Assembly: GCA_002839435.1 (NCBI GenBank)
Contig: PGYA01000041.1
Location: 1-64,000, forward strand
From: Candidatus Riflebacteria bacterium HGW-Riflebacteria-2
Lineage (GTDB): Bacteria > Muiribacteriota > Ozemobacteria > Ozemobacterales > Ozemobacteraceae
Reading direction: 5' to 3'
DNA length: 64,000 nucleotides
A program made the translations under genes and the position numbers. The notes under the pieces were generated by a model. The model did no database searches. It saw only the letters and a list, made by a program, of their open reading frames with translations, and was not told where the DNA came from. Positions 17,737 to 24,848 of the stretch are shown here, in pieces (position 1 is the stretch's first letter; every line of letters starts with the position of its first letter).

Positions 17737-18915
17737 TTAATAAACGCGCAGCGCTGAAATCTCTCTGATATCTTCCTCGAGGGTTCCGCTGACAATTTTC
17801 TGGGTAACTTTCATGCTGCCGTCGCTGAAACTATCGACTTCGACGAAGCCTGGCAGATGCAGACCCGAGTCGATATCAGGCTGCGGCGGGCAAAAATAGC
17901 CGGTGTTGGCAAACACATGATTCTTGAGACTGCCGCAATACATGTTCAGGGCACAATGCGTGTGGCCCATTACCACTACTCTGGTATGCGGGTTCTTGTT
18001 GACATGCTGGCGGGCAAAGTGTGCCAGACCGTCGAAGGCGACCTCCGCCTCACACATTGCATCATAAAAGGTCTCCTCACTGATCAAATCGGGGTAAAAC
18101 CTGGCAATACCATCGGTGTTAACCTCGCTGAGGCCCTTGTTGCCAAGCTTGAATTCAAGCAGATTGTTGCGATTGTGCTGCATCATCATTTTCAGGACAA
18201 TACCGGCCGGGTTGAGTTTTTCTCCGTTTTTCAGCTGACGCAGCAGTTCCTGCAAAAGACCCTCAAGACTAATTCCGTAGTTTTCGAGACCGGTTTCGCA
18301 GCAACTCGCTACGGCTGCGGCATCGGCCCGGTGGACGCTGGCGATCTTCTTCTGCAGGTAATGGCAATAGATGCGCGAAACGAAATAGCCAAGCGGCAAA
18401 GGAGCCAGCGGATTTGCCTCGGTCAGAGACGGCTTGTTGAAAAGATCGTGCTGATTGCCGTGCTCGGCCCAGACCGGCCCGTTCATGTAATAAGTGTTGG
18501 CCAGAGCCGTCTTTTCTACGTCGCTGCCATGGCCAGGCAAAATTCTGCGGTCAGTCATGGCGGACAGCAGGCGGTTAACTTCGCGCAGTTCGACTTCCAT
18601 ATCGTGGTCACCATTGACATAGCGCACTTTAACAGTATCGAGAAGACTGACAAAATCACCGTCAGCATGCCGCTGAAAAAGAGTGTGATTCTGCCGCATG
18701 ATCAGGGCCAGATCAGGTGGCGAAGAAAATGGATGATAATTCCACAGGTCAAACCAGTCGCCGAGAATGACGAGTTCGTCAACATGATTTTCGCCAGACT
18801 GCAGATAACGCAAAAAGCTTTTCAGCAGCGGTTCATGAACACTCTTCTGGTACCAGTTGGTTTCGGCGCCGGTGCCAATATGCAGATCGCTGACAAATAC
18901 GGTTCGTCCTACCAT
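17737..18915 (-). CDS. Calcineurin-like metallophosphoesterase
   Basis: 392 residues from ATG 18915, which has a strong gggagg Shine-Dalgarno five bases upstream. The frame is open further up to 18993, but that part lies in an interspersed repeat. The metallophosphoesterase signature is complete: SDLHIG (D10, H12), LGDWFDLWN, NGDHDME, EHGNQHD and MGHTHCALN, which supply the two-metal ligands. The fold is that of LpxH-like and YfcE-like hydrolases, but the protein is much longer than LpxH (about 240). It has an inserted helical region at about 185-290 and a C-terminal extension. No signal peptide is present. The substrate could be a nucleotide-lipid or cyclic nucleotide; sequence alone does not decide. 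Confidence 0.82.
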   Translation of the reverse strand: MVGRTVFVSDLHIGTGAETNWYQKSVHEPLLKSFLRYLQSGENHVDELVILGDWFDLWNYHPFSSPPDLALIMRQNHTLFQRHADGDFVSLLDTVKVRYVNGDHDMEVELREVNRLLSAMTDRRILPGHGSDVEKTALANTYYMNGPVWAEHGNQHDLFNKPSLTEANPLAPLPLGYFVSRIYCHYLQKKIASVHRADAAAVASCCETGLENYGISLEGLLQELLRQLKNGEKLNPAGIVLKMMMQHNRNNLLEFKLGNKGLSEVNTDGIARFYPDLISEETFYDAMCEAEVAFDGLAHFARQHVNKNPHTRVVVMGHTHCALNMYCGSLKNHVFANTGYFCPPQPDIDSGLHLPGFVEVDSFSDGSMKVTQKIVSGTLEEDIREISALRVY

Positions 18916-18996
18916 AAAATCCTCCCTCAGATCAATCAAACTTGGTTCACTTTTTAAACTCGGGCTCTCGGCAGGAACTGAAGCTTTGCTCACGCA

Positions 18997-19033
18997 GTCA
19001 TTGCGAGGAGGGCGTCAGCCCGACGCGGCAATC
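18997..19033. repeat. REP-like interspersed repeat, half copy
   Basis: Matches the left arm of the palindrome at 13946 (gtcattgcgaggagggcgt...agcccgacg..gcaatc), without the inverse arm. It lies between the metallophosphoesterase start and the ZIP transporter gene. Confidence 0.65.
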
Positions 19034-19162
19034 TCACAGGCAAAGGATGACATTTTTTATCATGCATTTAATTTTGCCAGAAAACTTGTGCTTTCTATCT
19101 AAATATAACCTTTTGTGGTAAATTTGTAGCGAATTTTTTTAAGTTCCTCACGGAGTCGCACC

Positions 19163-19987
19163 ATGTATCAGGAAAACGTGCTGTTCGCATTTGTTCTAAC
19201 CCTGCTGGCGGGACTGGCTACAGGTATCGGCAGCCTGCTCGCGTTCCTCTCCAAAAAAACTGACAAAAAGTTTCTCGCCGTTGCCCTCGGCTTTTCGGCC
19301 GGCGTCATGATCTATGTCTCGATGGTCGAAATTTTCTTCAAGGCAAAAGAATCGCTTGTTGGCTGTATGGGTGAAACCAAAGGCTATCTGGCAACAACCG
19401 TAGCCTTTTTCTGCGGCATGTTTCTGACCATGCTCATCGACAAGTTCGTGCCTGACTTTGAAAACCCACATGAAGCACGTGAAGTAGCCGAACTTTCAGA
19501 ATGCCCGGAAAAGACGGCAAAAGAGCCAAGCACCGCTGCTCTACATCGAATGGGCATTTTTTCGGCTCTGGCCATCGCCATCCACAACTTTCCCGAAGGT
19601 CTCGCCACATTCACCGCCGCCCTTAAAGACCCGACGCTTGGTGTCAGCATCGCGCTGGCGATAGCAATACACAATATTCCTGAAGGAATAGCGGTTTCGG
19701 TGCCGATCTACCATTCAACCGGCAGCCGGCGCAAGGCCTTCATGTATTCGTTCTTGTCAGGGATGTCAGAGCCGGTAGGTGCCATGGTCGGCTATTTTCT
19801 GCTGATGCCGTTCTTCAACGACACCATGTTCGGCCTGCTTTTCGCGGGAGTAGCCGGAATCATGGTATTCATCTCACTCGACCAGTTGCTGCCGGCCGCC
19901 GAAAAATATGGCGAACATCATCTCTGCACCTACGGTGTAGTCAGTGGCATGATGCTGATGGCCCTGAGTCTGGTCTTGTTTGCCTGA
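19163..19987 (+). CDS. zupT: ZIP family divalent metal transporter (ZupT-like)
   Basis: 274 residues and eight predicted membrane helices, the ZupT size. Signature metal-site sequences HNFPEGLATF (TM4) and HNIPEGIAVS (TM5) are intact, with a variable loop of about 40 residues (from about residue 95) between TM3 and TM4. It imports zinc, and possibly iron or manganese, across the inner membrane. ATG 19163 follows ggag. It stands alone on the plus strand; no Zur or Fur box is evident to me in the A/T-rich upstream region. Confidence 0.88.
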   Translation: MYQENVLFAFVLTLLAGLATGIGSLLAFLSKKTDKKFLAVALGFSAGVMIYVSMVEIFFKAKESLVGCMGETKGYLATTVAFFCGMFLTMLIDKFVPDFENPHEAREVAELSECPEKTAKEPSTAALHRMGIFSALAIAIHNFPEGLATFTAALKDPTLGVSIALAIAIHNIPEGIAVSVPIYHSTGSRRKAFMYSFLSGMSEPVGAMVGYFLLMPFFNDTMFGLLFAGVAGIMVFISLDQLLPAAEKYGEHHLCTYGVVSGMMLMALSLVLFA

Positions 19988-20005
19988 AAAGACTAAAACC
20001 GGCTC

Positions 20006-20185
20006 TCAGTCATGCTTCTGTTCAAGTCTGGCAAGACGCTGCTCGATCACGGCAAGCCCCTTGACGACCTCGTTCAGGCCTGATGTCAGCGTAAACGCAG
20101 CTTTAAGACAAGCGAAGGCAATAACCAGCAGAACCACCAGCAAAATCAGATAAGCAATTACAAAAACTTCGATTGTGCCTACCAC
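20006..20185 (-). CDS. 59-residue single-span membrane protein (GTG start)
   Basis: A short frame with a GTG start preceded by gaggaggt, a near-perfect Shine-Dalgarno. It encodes one strongly hydrophobic helix (residues about 5-30, Leu/Val/Ile-rich) followed by an amphipathic, coiled-coil-like tail ending LARLEQKHD. It begins 29 nt after the stop of the zinc-ribbon membrane protein at 20215, so the two are probably cotranscribed. The size and shape resemble small accessory membrane proteins. I do not recognise a family. Confidence 0.6.
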   Translation of the reverse strand: MVGTIEVFVIAYLILLVVLLVIAFACLKAAFTLTSGLNEVVKGLAVIEQRLARLEQKHD

Positions 20186-20214
20186 AACGACCTCCTCGCA
20201 AAATTCTGGATCTG

Positions 20215-21384
20215 TTACTGTCCGCCCTTGAGCGCCCGATCGACCAGAATCGAGGCCATGGGTATAATAATCGCCGACAGCAGCCCGACCACCTTGCTCA
20301 TGTCGAAGGGCCAGGTGTTGATCTCGTGCAGGTAATTTCTGATTTCGAGAAGATTGCGCACCTTGTGAATGTTCTCTTTGTCAAGGCGGGGTCGCGACAA
20401 CAGGCTGTTAAGCTCGTATGAAACCAGATTGAGTTTGCGATCCTTTTCTCTGATCATCGCGCGATGAATGTTATAGATCGGCCAGAACAGGTAAAAAAGA
20501 AGCGAGATGCCGAAAAGACCAAACCATAACGACAGCAGCGACGAAAAATTCCAGCCTCCGATATGACGGGCAGTTATGCTGCAGATATATGGAATAACCG
20601 CGAACAGTGTGGTCTGCAGAATGAATTTGCCGAGCATGCGAATGCCCGATTCCTCTTCCTGTATTATCAGTATGCGCAGCTCAAGATCGCCAAATTCTCG
20701 AATGAACATGGCGAACTTGATAAAATACACAATGGCTGAAGCGCTCCAGAATAGAAAGCAGAACTCATAAACGAGATAGGCGATTCGCCCCGCGTCGGTA
20801 GCAAAAGGCATTCCGATGACCTGGCTATCGCCGATTACGGCAACTGTGCAAATTATAAGACCAACAGCAAGAGGCACCTCGTTCGAAAAAACTCTCGCAC
20901 GGTTCTTGAGATAGTAATCTTCGCTGCGCTCGACGCTCCAGCCGGTAATTACCGGGATTTCGGCGCGGAAACGGTCGAGCAACTTCTCGAACCAGACAAT
21001 GCCGGCCGCCGAAAAGAACATCTGCAGGGCGTTGAAAAAAAACGAAACCATGAAGATCCTGTCTTCAGGGCCGAATGTCCAGTGCAGGGAAATAGCGATA
21101 TAAAACAGCATGCTCAGGGCAAAATAGAAAGTCCAGTAACTTACCGACGGAACCATTGCCGCAAGTCGGCTTTGGAAAGACGCTGGCGGCAGTTCAGGTG
21201 GCCGCGAAGCAGGATCTCTTGGTGCAACAATTCTTTCATCGCCGTTGATTGCAGATTCCGCTCGACCATCGAGCCATTCCTGGCAAAAGCAACATTTTAT
21301 TGCGCCGACAGGAATTTCACTCAGACAATAACGGCATTTATCTGCTGCAGTCGTTGCCGCTGCCGCTGCCTTTGCCTTTTTCAT
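20215..21384 (-). CDS. Zinc-ribbon multispan membrane protein, unknown function
   Basis: 389 residues. The N-terminus is Ala/Lys-rich and then carries a zinc ribbon of the form CxxC-x10-CxxC (CRYC...CCFC, residues about 17-34). After a linker there are about six hydrophobic segments: around residues 90-115, 120-140, 175-195, 205-230, 260-280 and 285-310. A charged helical region and a final hydrophobic stretch (about 365-385) follow. The cytoplasmic ribbon plus membrane bundle is common in bacterial proteins of unknown role. Start ATG 21384 follows cagga. The 59-aa membrane protein follows in the same direction. Confidence 0.7.
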   Translation of the reverse strand: MKKAKAAAAATTAADKCRYCLSEIPVGAIKCCFCQEWLDGRAESAINGDERIVAPRDPASRPPELPPASFQSRLAAMVPSVSYWTFYFALSMLFYIAISLHWTFGPEDRIFMVSFFFNALQMFFSAAGIVWFEKLLDRFRAEIPVITGWSVERSEDYYLKNRARVFSNEVPLAVGLIICTVAVIGDSQVIGMPFATDAGRIAYLVYEFCFLFWSASAIVYFIKFAMFIREFGDLELRILIIQEEESGIRMLGKFILQTTLFAVIPYICSITARHIGGWNFSSLLSLWFGLFGISLLFYLFWPIYNIHRAMIREKDRKLNLVSYELNSLLSRPRLDKENIHKVRNLLEIRNYLHEINTWPFDMSKVVGLLSAIIIPMASILVDRALKGGQ

Positions 21385-21437
21385 TTACCTGTCCTGCTTT
21401 CTTCCACTGCTATGATACTTAAGGAGAAAATACCTGG

Positions 21438-21824
21438 TCAGCGTCCTATCGAAACATTGAATCTGGTTTTTTCATCAAAACCGTAGACGTAGGTAAAAAC
21501 CCTGTGCACAAGATCTACCGCCTGATCGACGTCGCGCGCGACCATGGCATTGAATGAGCGCTGTTCACCGATCTGTTCGCCGTCAACTCCATCGAATACT
21601 CCGGCCGATTCGTCGCCGACTCCGGCTTCACCGAGCACCTGCTTCGCCCGCGCCAGTTCATCGGTGTTAAGGGCCTGAAAGGGCAGATCGAATATCAGCC
21701 CGGTATCTTCATCATAAGCAAACTGCACAAACTTTTCTTCGGCCGGATCTTCAAGAATAATGAACCAGCCTTCGCCACTGTTTTCAAGAATCAGCCTGAT
21801 CGCGCTCTCAATCCGTTTTTTCAT
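21438..21824 (-). CDS. Small cytoplasmic protein of unknown function
   Basis: 128 residues from ATG 21824, which follows aggtg by five bases; an upstream in-frame ATG (21890) lies against the previous stop and gives an unlikely leader. The N-terminal half reads as an alpha/beta fold with a helix, then strands around GWFIILEDP and KFVQFAYDEDTGLIFDLP. The C-terminal half is helical with TYVYGFDE near the end. The shape recalls small YbjN-like or secretion-chaperone-like proteins, but no diagnostic motif is present and I assign no function. It is the last gene behind the two membrane cyclases and could be cotranscribed with them (66 nt gap). Confidence 0.6.
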   Translation of the reverse strand: MKKRIESAIRLILENSGEGWFIILEDPAEEKFVQFAYDEDTGLIFDLPFQALNTDELARAKQVLGEAGVGDESAGVFDGVDGEQIGEQRSFNAMVARDVDQAVDLVHRVFTYVYGFDEKTRFNVSIGR

Positions 21825-21890
21825 TTTCACCTGCCTGTTGGTTGGATAACTGATTTTAACCAATCTCTGCCGCAAAAACAAGAAAAGCAA

Positions 21891-24848
21891 TCATACAATT
21901 CGATAAACCCGGGTCTGCAATGATTTGCCCTTGAGCTGCACCTGGCTCTCAAGCCTGGTTGTAATACTGTCTGCAACTGCAGCACGCATTTCTTCCGAAA
22001 CAAGGAGTGGCGAACCCGCCAGGCTTTCAGCGTAAGACTTGAGACGTGCAGCCAGATTGACCGTATCGCCAATAACGGTAAAATCAAGGCGACCGCTGCG
22101 CGAGCCAATTTTGCCGGAAACCAGCTGGCCGCACGCCAGCCCGGCGACAACCCGGCAGCTGCTGCCAAGTTGCGAGGCTTTTACAGCTGCAACAATCTGC
22201 AGTGCCATTCGACAGGCACGAAGCTGATGAGCAACGGCATTGTCTGATGCACGAAACACCAGCATCAGCGTATGACCGATGATCTTGTCGATCACACCCT
22301 GGTTTTCTCCACACAAAAACTGGCTGAGGTCAAGAAAACTGTTGATCTGTGACATCTGCTCGGCATGGTCTGAGGCTTCCCTGGCAAGTGGCAGCAGCGA
22401 AACAAAAACGACGCTGGCTCCAATCCTCTCACCGCCGGGGCGCAAATCGGCAACTTCTGCGGTGCGGGCTTCTGCCAGGACATCGCTTGAGACATATGCC
22501 TCAAGTTGCTCTTTTTCCTGCAGACTCTGTGCCATCTGGTTGAACTCGAGCGCCAGCGCCTCAAACTCGTCACCGCTGCGCAAATGCAGGCGCTTACTCA
22601 GATCGCCGCCGGCAATCGCAGACAGTCCCCGGGCGAGCTTCAGAGCCGGGCTGATAAAAAAGTAGCTTGCAAACAACAAGGTAAAAAGCAGCAACAATAT
22701 CGGATAAAGCCAGCGCCAGGATTCTATCCCGGCCATGATGCCTGCGGTGACAGGAACTCGGATCACCGTAAGGTTAATCAAAGGCAGATTCTGGTCGAAG
22801 CAGACATACGAAAACACTTCATCGTCACCCTGACGGCCATGCCATTGCAGATCACGCTGCAGACTGCGACAAGCGCGCATTTGTCTCAGAATAAAATCAG
22901 ATTCAAGCCGTGACGATGAAACATGGCCTGACTGTTCAACATGACCATCTAACTCGACGCCAAATGCATGGTCAAGCTGCCAGCCGGCGAACTCCTGTTC
23001 CATCAGGAACTTGCTGCGGGCGGCCTGCAACATTTCTTCCAGAAGTCTGTCCAGCGAGTAAATTATCAGTATTACAGCCGCAGGCACGCGGACCTTACCT
23101 GGATGACTGACGACAACGATGGCGACTCGCGAGTGTTCGTGCAGTTTGGCCAGGTTAAGAATGCGGCCGTTGCTAATCAGCATCGAGTGTGTGCTTTCAA
23201 CATTTCTACTACCTTCTGTGAGCAAAGTAGACATGCTATGCCGGTCAGGATTCAAGCGTGGAGAACTCAGCAGCATCTCTACAATCGGGCCGAGAATAAT
23301 CATTGCCGTCTCTGCGTTTTGGGACGCGTTGGCGTAAGACTTTGCCGCATCTGAAACCACCGGCATGGTTTCACCGTCAAGCGGCTTATAAAGGACGGCA
23401 TCGACAGGCCGGCTTTTCATCCAGCCTTTCAGTACATCACGCAGCTCATCCTGCGAACAGCCATGCATGGAGCTCATATTTTCGGCAAGACTGCGGGCCT
23501 GCTCTTCCCTTGCATGAATGCCGGCGCTCACGAAATCCTGAATTTCCCGGCTCTTGATCTTGATGAAGCGTTGAATACGATCATGCCTCGCAGAACGCGC
23601 CGAGTCATCATAGGCCGCCATAGTTAGAAGCATGCTCAGCAAAGGCAGAGTTCCCGCAGCCAGAACAGCCATAGAGATTTTTAAAGCCAGAGAAATATTC
23701 ATATCGAAACCGAAAAGATACAAACGCATGAAAACCAGCCCGCTCAACAAAATGAGCAGACGCAAAAGCAGATAGATTTCCTTCTGATAATGCCATAACG
23801 GGTGCTGTAGATCACTGAGTCGGCAGAAGACCTCTATTCCAGGAGCCCGCCCGGCGAAAGCAGAAAAATCACTGGCAACAATGCCGCCTTTCTGAATCAG
23901 TCGAACAAGTTGGCGTGGTGGTACCAGTGTGGTAAGAGCGAAGCGACCTTGCTCTTCTCGAATGCGACTGAAGCCCTGCCAGGAAAAGTTGTCCGGGTCG
24001 GGAACCGCCGGTTGCAGCATTGTCATACGCCGATGCAGGCCCGGATAAAATGTTCGGCGCGCGGCGCGCCTGACAATATGTCTTTCAGCAACATCAACAA
24101 CCCTTATTACCGCGAGATAGCCGCCGGTATTAAAGCGGGCACCGCCCTGACGAAGGCGACCGGTGCCGTAATATAGATAAATCTGTCCGGTATCGCCAAC
24201 TTTGCTGGCTATGGCGCTATATACTCGCCGTGGCTCAATGGCAAATGCAACACTTATAGAGAACAGGTTTTGCAGAAACCCTTCGAGATAGACCCTGCGC
24301 ACTTTTGCGTCATCATGGGCAACACCGGGCGTGAAAGCCGGTCGGTATTTATCTGGAATCAACGCAGAGCAATTCATCTGATCGTTAATCAGGGCAAAAA
24401 ATCGACGCGACATACTCTCTGGCGGCAACCGGACCTCTGCATAGGAAGCAACCGCCATGGAGCCATCGTTGTGAACGGTATCTACTCCGTGTGCAAGTAC
24501 CATAAACACGGGAAAACCCAGATGCTGTTCGAGATCACTGCGAATTTTAGCGGCATCACAATCGGGCGGCATATTATCGACAAAAGAACTATGATCGACA
24601 AAACCCTGCTTACGGTCAAATGCATTAAGTTCGTCTTCAAGAACACCGTCAAAAGCCAGATCTTCTTTAAACTGCTGCATTTCGGCGAAGAGCAGCGGCT
24701 TAACCCGCTGTTTCTGTTGTTCGTGACTGAAACTCAGAAATCTGGCAAAAGAGCTGCGAAACAGCGATGTCGGCAAAACTACCACGAGAAGCCACACTGA
24801 CAAGAGAAGCCAGAAGCCAACCTGTGATTTTGCTCTAATAACCTTCAT
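21891..24848 (-). CDS. Membrane HAMP-class III cyclase subunit lacking metal-binding aspartates (C2-like half)
   Basis: 985 residues. TM1 lies at about 10-30, followed by an extracytoplasmic region, a helix pair at about 355-410 with a Pro in the second helix, a second extracytoplasmic region, TM4 at about 710-730, HAMP at about 730-785 and a class III cyclase domain at about 810-985. In the cyclase domain the first metal Asp is Ser817 (VVFVS instead of the usual F.D) and the second is His859 (IIGH instead of IGD). Lys855, Thr924, Asn931 and Arg935 of the substrate and transition-state half are all present (IDK, FTVIGDTVNLAAR). It cannot bind catalytic metals alone but could complete a heterodimer with the gene at 24845, with which it shares ATGA. 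Confidence 0.85.
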   Translation of the reverse strand: MKVIRAKSQVGFWLLLSVWLLVVVLPTSLFRSSFARFLSFSHEQQKQRVKPLLFAEMQQFKEDLAFDGVLEDELNAFDRKQGFVDHSSFVDNMPPDCDAAKIRSDLEQHLGFPVFMVLAHGVDTVHNDGSMAVASYAEVRLPPESMSRRFFALINDQMNCSALIPDKYRPAFTPGVAHDDAKVRRVYLEGFLQNLFSISVAFAIEPRRVYSAIASKVGDTGQIYLYYGTGRLRQGGARFNTGGYLAVIRVVDVAERHIVRRAARRTFYPGLHRRMTMLQPAVPDPDNFSWQGFSRIREEQGRFALTTLVPPRQLVRLIQKGGIVASDFSAFAGRAPGIEVFCRLSDLQHPLWHYQKEIYLLLRLLILLSGLVFMRLYLFGFDMNISLALKISMAVLAAGTLPLLSMLLTMAAYDDSARSARHDRIQRFIKIKSREIQDFVSAGIHAREEQARSLAENMSSMHGCSQDELRDVLKGWMKSRPVDAVLYKPLDGETMPVVSDAAKSYANASQNAETAMIILGPIVEMLLSSPRLNPDRHSMSTLLTEGSRNVESTHSMLISNGRILNLAKLHEHSRVAIVVVSHPGKVRVPAAVILIIYSLDRLLEEMLQAARSKFLMEQEFAGWQLDHAFGVELDGHVEQSGHVSSSRLESDFILRQMRACRSLQRDLQWHGRQGDDEVFSYVCFDQNLPLINLTVIRVPVTAGIMAGIESWRWLYPILLLLFTLLFASYFFISPALKLARGLSAIAGGDLSKRLHLRSGDEFEALALEFNQMAQSLQEKEQLEAYVSSDVLAEARTAEVADLRPGGERIGASVVFVSLLPLAREASDHAEQMSQINSFLDLSQFLCGENQGVIDKIIGHTLMLVFRASDNAVAHQLRACRMALQIVAAVKASQLGSSCRVVAGLACGQLVSGKIGSRSGRLDFTVIGDTVNLAARLKSYAESLAGSPLLVSEEMRAAVADSITTRLESQVQLKGKSLQTRVYRIV

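Noticed and set aside
17857..18957. 366-residue frame opposite the metallophosphoesterase gene
   Set aside because: The minus-strand frame has complete catalytic motifs, a strong ribosome site and a terminator; this frame is its shadow.
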